This document shows positions 22,601-35,468 of a DNA stretch of 64,000 nucleotides, piece by piece (positions within the stretch are counted from its first letter, which is position 1; every line of letters starts with the position of its first letter). The position numbers were made by a program, and so were the translations under genes. The notes under the pieces are model-generated. The model saw only the letters and a list, made by a program, of their open reading frames with translations, ran no database searches and was not told the origin of the DNA. The DNA comes from Ectobius pallidus (taxonomy: Eukaryota > Arthropoda > Insecta > Blattodea > Ectobiidae): positions 164,864,559-164,928,558 of the forward strand of contig CAXKWD010000002.1 in the NCBI GenBank assembly GCA_964059195.1, written 5' to 3'.

Positions 22601-22922
22601 AGCCCTACAAACTTCCGTAAGCGTCGATTTTAGTTTTATTTCCGAAAGTTTCTTTTATGCTGTGAGTATGCGGATTTGAAAAAGATGTTATTTTTACCGA
22701 TATGACTTTTTTCGTGTGAGTCGTTTTCAACGGTTCGACAGCCGTTATCTCGTAAACTATGGTACATTTTTATTGTTGATGTACACGCTTTTATTCGCAA
22801 TGAAATGTTTTGACGTTCGTCTCTTGGGAGTTTTTATGTACTAGGGTGATAAAATGGTTTTATTTCGACTTTTCTAAAATCCTGCGCGACTTTCATCTCC
22901 AAGAATAAAAAATATTGTTTTT
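19680..22922. repeat. 7-monomer higher-order unit A-B-E-F-B'-C-D, copy 2 (3243 bp)
   Basis: It directly follows copy 1 in tandem and shares its private variants, including gagaaaaacg in F (near 21112), found in copies 1 and 2 but not in copy 3. The final D monomer differs from that of copy 1 (ttttgacg and tactagg instead of ttatgacg and taatagg), so copies 1 and 2 are not identical to the end. Confidence 0.85.
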
Positions 22923-25900
22923 ACGTTAACAATATAATGTCAAAAATGTCTTGTGTTTCCGAGGATACATAAGTTTACATGCAAAAGCAGTTAAAACTGT
23001 TCTTTTTCCAATCTTATACAATCCTGCGCTTTAATAGAAGCTGCATGCCTTCCCGGGATTCTCAGCCCTGCCAACTTCCGTTAGCGTCGATTTTATTTTT
23101 ATTTCCGAAAGTTTCATTTATGCTGTGAGTATGCGGAATTATAAACGATGTTATTTTTGCCGAAATGACTTTTTTCGTGTGAGTCGTTTTCAACGGTTCG
23201 ACAGCCGTTATCTCGTAAACTATGGTACATTTTTATTGTTGATGTACACGCTTTTATCCGCAATGAAATGTTATGACGTTCGTCTCTTGGGAGTTTTTAT
23301 GTACTAGGCAGATAAAATGTTTTTATTTCGACTTTTCTAAAATCCTGCGCGTTTTTCATCTCCAAGAATAAAAAATATTGTTTTTACATTAACAATATAA
23401 TCTCAATAATGTCTTGTGTTTCCGAGGAAACATAAGTTTATATGCCAAAGGCAGTTGAAACTTTTTTTTTCCACTTTTATACAATCCTCCGCTTTTATAG
23501 AAGCTGCATCCCTTCCCGGAATTCTCAGCCCTGCCAACTTTCGTAAGCGTCTATTTTATTTTTATTTCCGAAAGTTTTTTTATGCCGTGAGTGTGCGGAA
23601 ATGTAATAGATGTTATTTTTGCCGATGTAACTTTTTTCGTGCGAGGCGTTTTCAACGGTTCGACAGCCGTTATCTTGTAAACTATGCTACATTTTTATTG
23701 TTGATGTACACGGTTTTATACGCAATGAAATGTTATGACGTTCGTCTCTTGGGAGTTTTTATGTACTAGGGTGATAAAATGGTTTTATTTCGACTTTTGT
23801 AAAATCCTGCGCGATTTTCATCTCCAAGAATAAAAAAAATGTTTTTACATTAACAATATAATCTAAAAAATGTCTTGTGATTCCGAGGAAACAAGTTTAT
23901 ATGCCAAAGGCAGTTGAAACTGTTTTTTTACACTGTTATAATATCCTGCGCTTTTATAGAAGCTGCATGCCTTCCCGGGATTCTCAGCCATGCCAACTTC
24001 CGTAAGCGTCGATTTTATTTTTATTTCCGAAAGTTTCTTTTATGCTGTGAGTATGCGGATTTGAAAAAGATGTTATTTTTACCGATATGACTTTTTTCGT
24101 GTGAGTCGTTTTCAACGGTTCGACAGCCGTTATCTCGTAAACTATGGTACATTTTTATTGTTGATGTACACGCTTTTATTCGCAATGAAATGTTTTGACG
24201 TTCGTCTCTTGGGAGTTTTTATGTACTAGGGTGATAAAATGGTTTTATTTCGACTTTTCTAAAATCCTGCGCGACTTTCATCTCCAAGAATAAAAAATAT
24301 TGTTTTTACATTAACAATATAATGTCAAAAATGTCTTGTGTTTCCGAGGATACATAAGTTTACATGCAAAAGCAGTTAAAACTGTTCTTTTTCCAATCTT
24401 ATACAATCCTGCGCTTTAATAGAAGCTGCATGCCTTCCCGGGATTCTCAGCCCTGCCAACTTCCGTTAGCGTCGATTTTATTTTTATTTCCGAAAGTTTC
24501 ATTTATGCTGTGAGTATGCGGAATTATAAACGATGTTATTTTTGCCGAAATGACTTTTTTCGTGTGAGTCGTTTTCAACGGTTCGACAGCCGTTATCTCG
24601 TAAACTATGGTACATTTTTATTGTTGATGTACACGCTTTTATCCGCAATGAAATGTTATGACGTTCGTCTCTTGGGAGTTTTTATGTACTAGGCAGATAA
24701 AATGTTTTTATTTCGACTTTTCTAAAATCCTGCGCGTTTTTCATTTCCAAGAATAAAAAATATTGTTTTTACATTAACAATATAATCTCAAAAATGTCTT
24801 GTGTTTCCGAGGAAACATAAGTTTATATGCCAAAGGCAGTTGAAACTTTTTTTTTCCACTTTTATACAATCCTCCGCTTTTATAGAAGCTGCATCCCTTC
24901 CCGGGATTCTCAGCCCTGCCAACTTTCGTAAGCGTCTATTTTATTTTTATTTCCGAAAGTTTTTTTATGCTGTGAGTGTGCGGAAATGTAAAAGATGTTA
25001 TTTTTGCCGATGTAACTTTTTTCGTGCGAGGCGTTTTCATTGGTTCGACAGAAGTTATCTTGTAAACTATGGTACATTTTTATTGTTGATGTACACGGTT
25101 TTATACGCAATGAAATGTTATGACGTTCGTCTCTTGGGAGTTTTTATGTACTAGGCTGATAAAATGGTTTTATTTCGACTTTTGTAAAATCCTGCGCGAT
25201 TTTCATCTCCAAGAATAAAAAAAAATGTTTTTTCATTAACAATATAATCTCAAAAATGTCTTGTGTTTCCGAGGAAACAAGTTTATATGCCAAAGGCAGT
25301 TGAAACTGTTTTTTTTACACTGTTATAAAATCCTGCGCTTTTATAGAAGCTGCATGCCTTCCCGGGATTCTCAGCCATGCCAACTTCCGTAAGCGTCGAT
25401 TTTATTTTTATTTCCGAATGTTTCTTTTATGCCGTGAGTGTGCGGAATTGAAAAAGATGTTATTTTTGCCGATATGACTTTTTTCGTGCGAGGCGTTTTC
25501 AACGGTTCGAAAGCCTTTATCTCGTAAACTATGGTACATTTTTATTGTTGATGTACATGGTTATATTCGCAAAGAAAAGTTATGCCTTTTGTCATTTGGG
25601 AGGATTTATGTAGTACGCTGATAAAACGTTTTTATTTCGAGTTTTCAAAAATCCTACGCGACTTTCATCTCCAAGAATAAAAGATACTGTTTTTACAATA
25701 ACAATATAATCTCAAAAATTTATTGCGTTTCCGAGGAAACATAAGTTTATATGCAAAAGCAGTTGAAACTATTCTTTTTCCAATCTTATACAATCCTGCT
25801 TTTAATAGAAGCTGCATGCCTTCCCGGGATTCTCAGCCCTACAAACTTCCGTAAGCGTCGATTTTAGTTTTATTTCCGAAAGTTTCTTTTATGCTGTGAG

Positions 25901-26157
25901 TATGCGGATTTGAAAAAGATGTTATTTTTACCGATATGACTTTTTTCGTGTGAGTCGTTTTCAACGGTTCGACAGCCGTTATCTCGTAAACTATGGTACA
26001 TTTTTATTGTTGATGTACACGCTTTTATTCGCAATGAAATGTTATGACGTTCGTCTCTTGGGAGTTTTTATGTAATAGGGTGATAAAATGGTTTTATTTC
26101 GACTTTTCTAAAATCCTGCGCGACTTTCATCTCCAAGAATAAAAAAAAATTGTTTTT
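22923..26157. repeat. Variant 7-monomer block A-F-G/D-A-F-G-D
   Basis: This block has the same overall length as the canonical 7-mer but a different composition: a 3-mer A-F-G/D plus the 4-mer A-F-G-D. The segment from about 23.71 kb through the following 7-mer repeats the segment from about 13.99 kb at an offset near 9722 bp (21 monomers), including the G/D chimera at 23847-24307. Confidence 0.75.
23847..24307. repeat. Chimeric G/D satellite monomer, second copy
   Basis: It repeats the chimera at 14124-14584, with the same switch position and the same private variants (ctaaaaaatg, gattccgagg, ttataatatcc). It was evidently copied as part of the roughly 9.7-kb duplication. Confidence 0.65.
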
Positions 26158-29100
26158 ACATTAACAATATAATGTCAAAAATGTCTTGTGTTTCCGAGGA
26201 TACATAAGTTTACATGCAAAAGCAGTTGAAACTGTTCTTTTTCCAATCTTATACAATCCTGCGCTTTAATAGAAGCTGCATGCCTTCCCGGGATTCTCAG
26301 CCCTGCCAACTTCCGTTAGCGTCGATTTTATTTTTATTTCCGAAAGTTTCACTTATGCTGTGAGTATGCGGAATTATAAACGATGTTATTTTTGCCGAAA
26401 TGACTTTTTTCGTGTGAGTCGTTTTCAACGGTTCGACAGCCGTTATCTCGTAAACTATGGTACATTTTTAATGTTGATGTACACGCTTTTATTCGCAATG
26501 AAATGTTATGACGTTCGTCTCTTGGGAGTTTTTATGTAATAGGCTGATAAAATGGTTTTATTTCGACTTTTCTAAAATCCTGCGCGATTTTCATCTCCAA
26601 GAATAAAAAATATTGTTTTTACATTAACAATATAATCTCAAAAGTGTCTTGTGTTTCCGAGGAAACATAAGCTTATATGCCAAAATCAGTTGAAACTGTT
26701 TTTTTTCCACTGTTATAAAATCCTGCGCTTTTATAGAATCTGCATGCCTTCCCGGGATTCTCTGCCATGCCAACTTTCGTAAGCGTCGATTTTATTTTTA
26801 TTTCCGAAAGTTTCTTTTATGCCGTGAGTGTGCGGAATTGAAAAAGATGTTATTTTTGCCGATATGACTTTTTTCGTGCGAGGCGTTTTTAACGGTTCGA
26901 AAGCCTTTATCTCGTAAACTATGGTACATTTTTATTGTTGATGTACATGGTTATATTCGCAATGAAATGTTTTGACGTTCGTCTCTTGGGAGTTTTTATG
27001 TACTAGGCTGATAAAATGGTTTTATATCGACTTTTCTAAAATCCTTTGCGACTTTCATCTCCAAGAATAAAAAATATTGTTTTTACATTAACAATATAAT
27101 CTCAAAAATGTCTTGTGTTTCCGAGGAAACATAAGTTTATATGCAAAAGCAGTTGAAACTGTTCTTTTTTCAAATCTTATACAATCCAGCGATTTAATAG
27201 AAGCTGCATGCCTTCCCGGGATTCTCAGCCCTGCCAACTTCCGTTAGCGTCGATTTTATTTTTATTTCCGAAAGTTTCATTTATGCTGTGAGTATGCGGA
27301 ATTATAAACGATGTTATTTTTGCCGATATGACTTTTTTCGTGTGAGTCGTTTTCAACGGTTCGACAGCCGTTATCTCGTAAACTATGGTACATTTTTATT
27401 GTTGATGTACACGCTTTTATTCGCAATGAAATGTTATGACGTTCGTCTCTTGGGAGTTTTTATGTACTAGGCTGATAAAATGGTTTTATTTCGACTTTTC
27501 TAAAATCCTGCGCGTTTTTCATCTCCAAGAATAAAAAATATTGTTTTTACATTAACAATATAATCTCAAAAATGTCTTGTGTTTCCGAGGAAACGTAAGT
27601 TTATATGCCAAATTAAGTTGAAACTTTTTTTTTCCACTTTTATACAATCCTCCGCTTTTATAGAAGCTGCATCCCTTCCCGGGATTCTCAGCCCTGCCAA
27701 CTTTCGTAAGCGTCTATTGTATTTTTATTTCCGAAAGTTTTTTTATGCTGTGAGTGTGCGGAAATGTAAAAGATGTTATTTTTGCCGATGTAACTTTTTT
27801 CGTGCGAGGCGTTTTCAACGGTTCGACAGCCGTTATCTTGTAAACTATGGTACATTTTTATTGTTGATGTACACGGTTTTATACGCAATGAAATGTTATG
27901 ACGTTCGTCTCTTGGGAGTTTTTATGTACTAGGCTGATAAAATGGTTTTATTTCGACTTTTGTAAAATCCTGCGCGATTTTCATCTCCAAGAATAAAAAA
28001 AATTGTTTTTACATTAACAATATAATCTCAAAAATGTCTTGTGTTTCCGAGGAAACATAAGCTTATATGCCAAAGGCAGTTGAAACTGTTTTTTTTACAC
28101 TGTTATAAAATCCTGCGCTTTTATAGAATCTGCATGCCTTCCCGGGATTCTCTGCCATGCCAACTTTCGTAAGCGTCGATTTTATTTTTATTTCCGAAAG
28201 TTTCTTTTATGCCGTGAGTGTGCGGAATTGAAAAAGATGTTATTTTTGCCGATATGACTTTTTTCGTGCGAGGCGTTTTTAACGGTTCGAAAGCCTTTAT
28301 CTCGTAAACTATGGTACATTTTTATTGTTGATGTAAATGGTTATATTCGCAATGAAATGTTTTGACGTTCGTCTCTTGGGAGTTTTTATGTACTAGGCTG
28401 ATAAAATGGTTTTATATCGACTTTTCTAAAATCCTTTGCGACTTTCATCTCCAAGAATAAAAAATATTGTTTTTACATTAACAATATAATCTCAAAAGTG
28501 TCTTGTGTTTCCGAGGAAACATAAGTTTATATGCCAAAGGCAGTTGAAACTTTTTTTTTCCACTTTTATACAATCCTCCGCTTTTATAGAAGCTGCATCC
28601 CTTCCCGGGATTCTCAGCCCTGCGAACATTCGTAAGCGTCTATTTTATTTTTATTTCCGAAAGTTTTTTTATGCCGTGAGTGTGCGGAATTGAAAAAGAT
28701 GTTATTTTTGCCGATATGACTTTTTTCGTGCGGGGCGTTTTCAACGTTTCGAAAGCCTTTATCTCGTAAACTATGGTACATTTTTATTGTTGATGTACAA
28801 GGTTATATTCGCAAAGAAAAGTTATGCCTTTTGTCATTTGGGAGGATTTATGTAGTACGCTGATAAAACGTTTTTATTTCGAGTTTTCAAAAATCCTGCG
28901 CGACTTTCATCTCCAAGAATAAAATATACTGTTTTTACATTAACAATATAATCTCAAAAATTTATTGCGTTTCCGAGGAAACATAAGTTTATATGCAAAA
29001 GCAGTTGAAACTGTTCTTTTTCCAATCTTATACAATCCTGCTTTTTAATAGAAGCTGCATGCCTTCCCGGGATTCTCAGCCCTACAAACTTCCGTAAGCG

Positions 29101-29399
29101 TCGATTTTAGTTTTATTTCCGAAAGTTTCTTTTATGCTGTGAGTATGCGGATTTGAAAAAGATGTTATTTTTACCGATATGACTTTTTTCGTGTGAGTCG
29201 TTTTCAACGGTTCGACAGCCGTTATCTCGTAAACTATGGTACATTTTTATTGTTGATGTACACGCTTTTATTCGCAATGAAATGTTTTGACGTTCGTCTC
29301 TTGGGAGTTTTTATGTACTAGGGTGATAAAATGGTTTTATTTCGACTTTTCTAAAATCCTGCGCGACTTTCATCTCCAAGAATAAAAAATATTGTTTTT
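26158..29399. repeat. 7-monomer higher-order unit A-B-E-F-B'-C-D, copy 3 (3242 bp)
   Basis: It lies 9722 bp from copy 1. The F monomer shares attaagttg with copies 1 and 2 but keeps gaggaaacg where those have gagaaaaacg, so the latter change is newer and arose before copies 1 and 2 separated. Confidence 0.85.
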
Positions 29400-31248
29400 A
29401 CATTAACAATATAATGTCAAAAATGTCTTGTGTTTCCGAGGATACATAAGTTTACATGCAAAAGCAGTTAAAACTGTTCTTTTTCCAATCTTATACAATC
29501 CTGCGCTTTAATAGAAGCTGCATGCCTTCCCGGGATTCTCAGCCCTGCCAACTTCCGTTAGCGTCGATTTTATTTTTATTTCCGAAAGTTTCATTTATGC
29601 TGTGAGTATGCGGAATTATAAACGATGTTATTTTTGCCGAAATGACTTTTTTCGTGTGAGTCGTTTTCAACGGTTCGACAGCCGTTATCTCGTAAACTAT
29701 GGTACATTTTTATTGTTGATGTACACGCTTTTATCCGCAATGAAATGTTATGACGTTCGTCTCTTGGGAGTTTTTATGTACTAGGCAGATAAAATGTTTT
29801 TATTTCGACTTTTCTAAAATCCTGCGCGTTTTTCATCTCCAAGAATAAAAAATATTGTTTTTACATTAACAATATAATCTCAAAAATGTCTTGTGTTTCC
29901 GAGGAAACATAAGTTTATATGCCAAAGGCAGTTGAAACTTTTTTTTTCCACTTTTATACAATCCTCCGCTTTTATAGAAGCTGCATCCCTTCCCGGGATT
30001 CTCAGCCCTGCCAACTTTCGTAAGCGTCTATTTTATTTTTATTTCCGAAAGTTTTTTTATGCTGTGAGTGTGCGGAAATGTAAAAGATGTTATTTTTGCC
30101 GATGTAACTTTTTTCGTGCGAGGCGTTTTCATTGGTTCGACAGAAGTTATCTTGTAAACTATGGTACATTTTTATTGTTGATGTACACGGTTTTATACGC
30201 AATGAAATGTTATGACGTTCGTCTCTTGGGAGTTTTTATGTACTAGGCTGATAAAATGGTTTTATTTCGACTTTTGTAAAATCCTGCGCGATTTTCATCT
30301 CCAAGAATAAAAAAAAATGTTTTTTCATTAACAATATAAACTAAAAAATGTCTTGTGTTTCCGAGGAAACAAGTTTATATGCCAAAGGCAGTTGAAACTG
30401 TTTTTTTTACACTGTTATAAAATCCTGCGCTTTTATAGAAGCTGCATGCCTTCCCGGGATTCTCAGCCATGCCAACTTCCGTAAGCGTCGATTTTATTTT
30501 TATTTCCGAAAGTTTCTTTTATGCCGTGAGTGTGCGGAATTGAAAAAGATGTTATTTTTGCCGATATGACTTTTTTCGTGCGAGGCGTTTTCAACGGTTC
30601 GAAAGCCTTTATCTCGTAAACTATGGTACATTTTTATTGTTGATGTACATGGTTATATTCGCAAAGAAAAGTTATGCCTTTTGTCATTTGGGAGGATTTA
30701 TGTAGTACGCTGATAAAACGTTTTTATTTCGAGTTTTCAAAAATCCTGCGCGACTTTCATCTCCAAGAATAAAAGATACTGTTTTTACATTAACAATATA
30801 ATCTCAAAAATTTATTGCGTTTCCGAGGAAACATAAGTTTATATGCAAAAGAAGTTGAAACTATTCTTTTTCCAATCTTATACAATCCTGCTTTTAATAG
30901 AAGCTGCATGCCTTCCCGGGATTCTCAGCCCTACAAACTTCCGTAAGCGTCGATTTTAGTTTTATTTCCGAAAGTTTCTTTTATGCTGTGAGTATGCGGA
31001 TTTGAAAAAGATGTTATTTTTACCGATATGACTTTTTTCGTGTGAGTCGTTTTCAACGGTTCGACAGCCGTTATCTCGTAAACTATGGTACATTTTTATT
31101 GTTGATGTACACGCTTTTATTCGCAATGAAATGTTATGACGTTCGTCTCTTGGGAGTTTTTATGTAATAGGGTGATAAAATGGTTTTATTTCGACTTTTC
31201 TAAAATCCTGCGCGACTTTCATCTCCAAGAATAAAAAATATTGTTTTT
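29400..31248. repeat. 4-monomer higher-order unit A-F-G-D, copy 3
   Basis: It matches 14585-16435 and 24308-26157. It is followed directly by a B monomer, so the usual A between D and B is missing here, another sign of unequal exchange. Confidence 0.7.
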
Positions 31249-31712
31249 ACATTAACAATATAATCTCAAAAGTGTCTTGTGTTTCCGAGGAAACATAAGC
31301 TTATATGCCAAAGGCAGTTGAAACTGTTTTTTTTCCACTGTTATAAAATCCTGCGCTTTTATAGAATCTGCATGCCTTCCCGGGATTCTCTGCCATGCCA
31401 ACTTTCGTAAGCGTCGATTTTATTTTTATTTCCGAAAGTTTCTTTTATGCCGTGAGTGTGCGGAATTGAAAAAGATGTTATTTTTGCCGATATGACTTTT
31501 TTCGTGCGAGGCGTTTTTAACGGTTCGAAAGCCTTTATCTCGTAAACTATGGTACATTTTTATTGTTGATGTACATGGTTATATTCGCAATGAAATGTTT
31601 TGACGTTCGTCTCTTGGGAGTTTTTATGTACTAGGCTGATAAAATGGTTTTATATCGACTTTTCTAAAATCCTTTGCGACTTTCATCTCCAAGAATAAAA
31701 AATATTGTTTTT

Positions 31713-32176
31713 ACATTAACAATATAATCTCAAAAGTGTCTTGTGTTTCCGAGGAAACATAAGCTTATATGCCAAAGGCAGTTGAAACTGTTTTTTTTCC
31801 ACTGTTATAAAATCCTGCGCTTTTATAGAATCTGCATGCCTTCCCGGGATTCTCTGCCATGCCAACTTTCGTAAGCGTCGATTTTATTTTTATTTCCGAA
31901 AGTTTCTTTTATGCCGTGAGTGTGCGGAAATGTAAAAGATGTTATTTTTGCCGATGTAACTTTTTTCGTGCGAGGCGTTTTCAACGGTTCGACAGCCGTT
32001 ATCTTGTAAACTATGGTACATTTTTATTGTTGATGTACACGGTTTTATACGCAATGAAATGTTATGACGTTCGTCTCTTGGGAGTTTTTATGTACTAGGC
32101 TGATAAAATGGTTTTATTTCGACTTTTGTAAAATCCTGCGCGATTTTCATCTCCAAGAATAAAAAAAATTGTTTTT
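31713..32176. repeat. Chimeric B/F satellite monomer
   Basis: The front is B-type (aagcttatatgcc, ccactgtt, tctgccatgcc) and the back is F-type (gcggaaatgtaa, gccgatgtaac). The switch lies in the roughly 25 bp around 31912-31930. The same chimera is present at 37925-38388 on the other side of the hAT insertion. Confidence 0.65.
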
Positions 32177-35100
32177 ACATTAACAATATAATCTCAAAAA
32201 TGTCTTGTGTTTCCGAGGAAACATAAGCTTATATGCCAAAGGCAGTTGAAACTGTTTTTTTTACACTGTTATAAAATCCTGCGCTTTTATAGAATCTGCA
32301 TGCCTTCCCGGGATTCTCTGCCATGCCAACTTTCGTAAGCGTCGATTTTATTTTTATTTCCGAAAGTTTCTTTTATGCCGTGAGTGTGCGGAATTGAAAA
32401 AGATGTTATTTTTGCCGATATGACTTTTTTCGTGCGAGGCGTTTTTAACGGTTCGAAAGCCTTTATCTCGTAAACTATGGTACATTTTTATTGTTGATGT
32501 ACATGGTTATATTCGCAATGAAATGTTTTGACGTTCGTCTCTTGGGAGTTTTTATGTACTAGGCTGATAAAATGGTTTTATATCGACTTTTCTAAAATCC
32601 TTTGCGACTTTCATCTCCAAGAATAAAAAATATTGTTTTTACATTAACAATATAATCTCAAAAGTGTCTTTTGTTTCCGAGGAAACATAAGTTTATATGC
32701 CAAAGGCAGTTGAAACTTTTTTTTTCCACTTTTATACAATCCTCCGCTTTTATAGAAGCTGCATCCCTTCCCGGGATTCTCAGCCCTGCGAACATTCGTA
32801 ATCGTCTATTTTATTTTTATTTCCGAAAGTTTTTTTATGCCGTGAGTGTGCGGAATTGAAAAAGATGTTATTTTTGCCGATATGACTTTCTTCGTGCGAG
32901 GCGTTTTCAACGGTTCGAAAGCCTTTATCTCGTAAACTATGGTACATTTTTATTGTTGATGTACATGGTTATGTTCGCAAAGAAAAGTTATGCCTTTTGT
33001 CATTTGGGAGGATTTATGTAGTACGCTGATAAAACGTTTTTATTTCGAGTTTTCAAAAATCCTGCGCGACTTTCATCTCCAAGAATAAAATATACTGTTT
33101 TTACATTAACAATATAATCTCAAAAATTTATTGCGTTTCCGAGGAAACATAAGTTTATACGCAAAAGCAGTTGAAACTGTTCTTTTTCCAATCTTATACA
33201 ATCCTGCTTTTTAATAGAAGCTGCATGCCTTCCCGGGATTCTCAGCCCTACAAACTTCCGTAAGCGTCGATTTTAGTTTTATTTCCGAAAGTCTCTTTTA
33301 TGCTGTGAGTATGCGGATTTGAAAAAGATGTTATTTTTACCGATATGACTTTTTTCGTGTGAGTCGTTTTCAACGGTTCGACAGCCGTTATCTCGTAAAC
33401 TATGGTACATTTTTATTGTTGATGTACACGCTTTTATTCGCAATGAAATGTTTTGACGTTCGTCTCTTGGGAGTTTTTATGTACTAGGGTGATAAAATGG
33501 TTTTATTTCGACTTTTCTAAAATCCTGCGCGACTTTCATCTCCAAGAATAAAAAATATTGTTTTTACATTAACAATATAATCTCAAAAATGTCTTGTGTT
33601 TCCGAGGAAACATAAGTTTATATGCCAAAGGCAGTTGAAACTTTTTTTTTCCACTTTTATACAATCCTCCGCTTTTATAGAAGCTGCATCCCTTCCCGGG
33701 ATTCTCAGCCCTGCCAACTTTCGTAAGCGTCTATTTTATTTTTATTTCCGAAAGTTTTTTTATGCTGTGAGTGTGCGGAAATGTAAAAGATGTTATTTTT
33801 GCCGATGTAACTTTTTTCGTGCGAGGCGTTTTCATTGGTTCGACAGAAGTTATCTTGTAAACTATGGTACATTTTTATTGTTGATGTACACGGTTTTATA
33901 CGCAATGAAATGTTATGACGTTCGTCTCTTGGGAGTTTTTATGTACTAGGCTGATAAAATGGTTTTATTTCGACTTTTGTAAAATCCTGCGCGATTTTCA
34001 TCTCCAAGAATAAAAAAAAATGTTTTTTCATTAACAATATAATCTCAAAAATGTCTTGTGTTTCCGAGGAAACAAGTTTATATGCCAAAGGCAGTTGAAA
34101 CTGTTTTTTTTACACTGTTATAAAATCCTGCGCTTTTATAGAAGCTGCATGCCTTCCCGGGATTCTCAGCCATGCCAACTTCCGTAAGCGTCGATTTTAT
34201 TTTTATTTCCGAAAGTTTCTTTTATGCCGTGAGTGTGCGGAATTGAAAAAGATGTTATTTTTGCCGATATGACTTTTTTCGTGCGAGGCGTTTTCAACGG
34301 TTCGAAAGCCTTTATCTCGTAAACTATGGTACATTTTTATTGTTGATGTACATGGTTATATTCGCAAAGAAAAGTTATGCCTTTTGTCATTTGGGAGGAT
34401 TTATGTAGTACGCTGATAAAACGTTTTTATTTCGAGTTTTCAAAAATCCTGCGCGACTTTCATCTCCAAGAATAAAAGATACTGTTTTTACATTAACAAT
34501 ATAATCTCAAAAATTTATTGCGTTTCCGAGGAAACATAAGTTTATATGCAAAAGAAGTTGAAACTATTCTTTTTCCAATCTTATACAATCCTGCTTTTAA
34601 TAGAAGCTGCATGCCTTCCCGGGATTCTCAGCCCTACAAACTTCCGTAAGCGTCGATTTTAGTTTTATTTCCGAAAGTTTCTTTTATGCTGTGAGTATGC
34701 GGATTTGAAAAAGATGTTATTTTTACCGATATGACTTTTTTCGTGTGAGTCGTTTTCAACGGTTCGACAGCCGTTATCTCGTAAACTATGGTACATTTTT
34801 ATTGTTGATGTACACGCTTTTATTCGCAATGAAATGTTATGACGTTCGTCTCTTGGGAGTTTTTATGTAATAGGGTGATAAAATGGTTTTATTTCGACTT
34901 TTCTAAAATCCTGCGCGACTTTCATCTCCAAGAATAAAAAAAAATTGTTTTTACATTAACAATATAATGTCAAAAATGTCTTGTGTTTCCGAGGATACAT
35001 AAGTTTACATGCAAAAGCAGTTGAAACTGTTCTTTTTCCAATCTTATACAATCCTGCGCTTTAATAGAAGCTGCATGCCTTCCCGGGATTCTCAGCCCTG

Positions 35101-35242
35101 CCAACTTCCGTTAGCGTCGATTTTATTTTTATTTCCGAAAGTTTCACTTATGCTGTGAGTATGCGGAATTATAAACGATGTTATTTTTGCCGAAATGACT
35201 TTTTTCGTGTGAGTCGTTTTCAACGGTTCGACAGCCGTTATC

Positions 35243-35250
35243 TCGTAAAC
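35243..35250. repeat. 8-bp target-site duplication of hAT-1, left
   Basis: tcgtaaac at 35243-35250 is repeated at 37752-37759 directly after the element. An 8-bp duplication is the hAT hallmark. In intact monomers the site reads once, as ctcgtaaactatgg. Confidence 0.95.
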
Positions 35251-35264
35251 CAGGGATGGCCAAC
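35251..35264. repeat. hAT-1 terminal inverted repeat, left
   Basis: cagggatggccaac pairs with the reverse complement of 37738-37751 at 13 of 14 positions. CAGGG followed by a CCAAC stretch is common among hAT ends. Confidence 0.92.
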
Positions 35265-35468
35265 TTCTTTTGCCCAAAGGGCCACTTCCATACTTTCGCT
35301 AAAAGCAGGGGCCGCACAAGAACTTAAAGGGAAATTTAGGCTATATAAATTAATGTATAAACAAATGCTATGGATATTGAACATACTTTAATGTTGAAAT
35401 AATATATACTACTAATCATACAAGAGTTGAGCAGAACAAAATAAACAATTTTACTGAAAAAAAAACCA

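Larger units (their letters stand above)
10883..35250. repeat. Satellite array block 2 (about 52.6 monomers)
   Basis: This is the longest uninterrupted satellite stretch, 24.4 kb at about 463 bp per monomer, all in one orientation. Monomer order by diagnostic variants: A B C D A B E/F G/D A F G D | A B E F B' C D | A B E F B' C D | A F G/D A F G D | A B E F B' C D | A F G D B B/F B' C D F G D A(part). Slashes mark chimeras. A has gtcaaaa plus gaggataca. B has aagcttatatgcc and tctgccatgcc. C has gcaaagaaaag and agtacgctg. D has atttattgcg and gatttgaaaaag. E has atcca followed by gggattt or gcgattt. F has gcggaaatgtaa and gccgatgtaac. G has gaaacaagttt. The block ends where a hAT element is inserted in an A monomer. 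No coding gene is visible. Confidence 0.95.

Noticed and set aside
10883..35250. CRISPR array
   Set aside because: The repeats are about 463 bp, directly tandem and without unique spacers, in a metazoan context with retrotransposons. This is satellite DNA.
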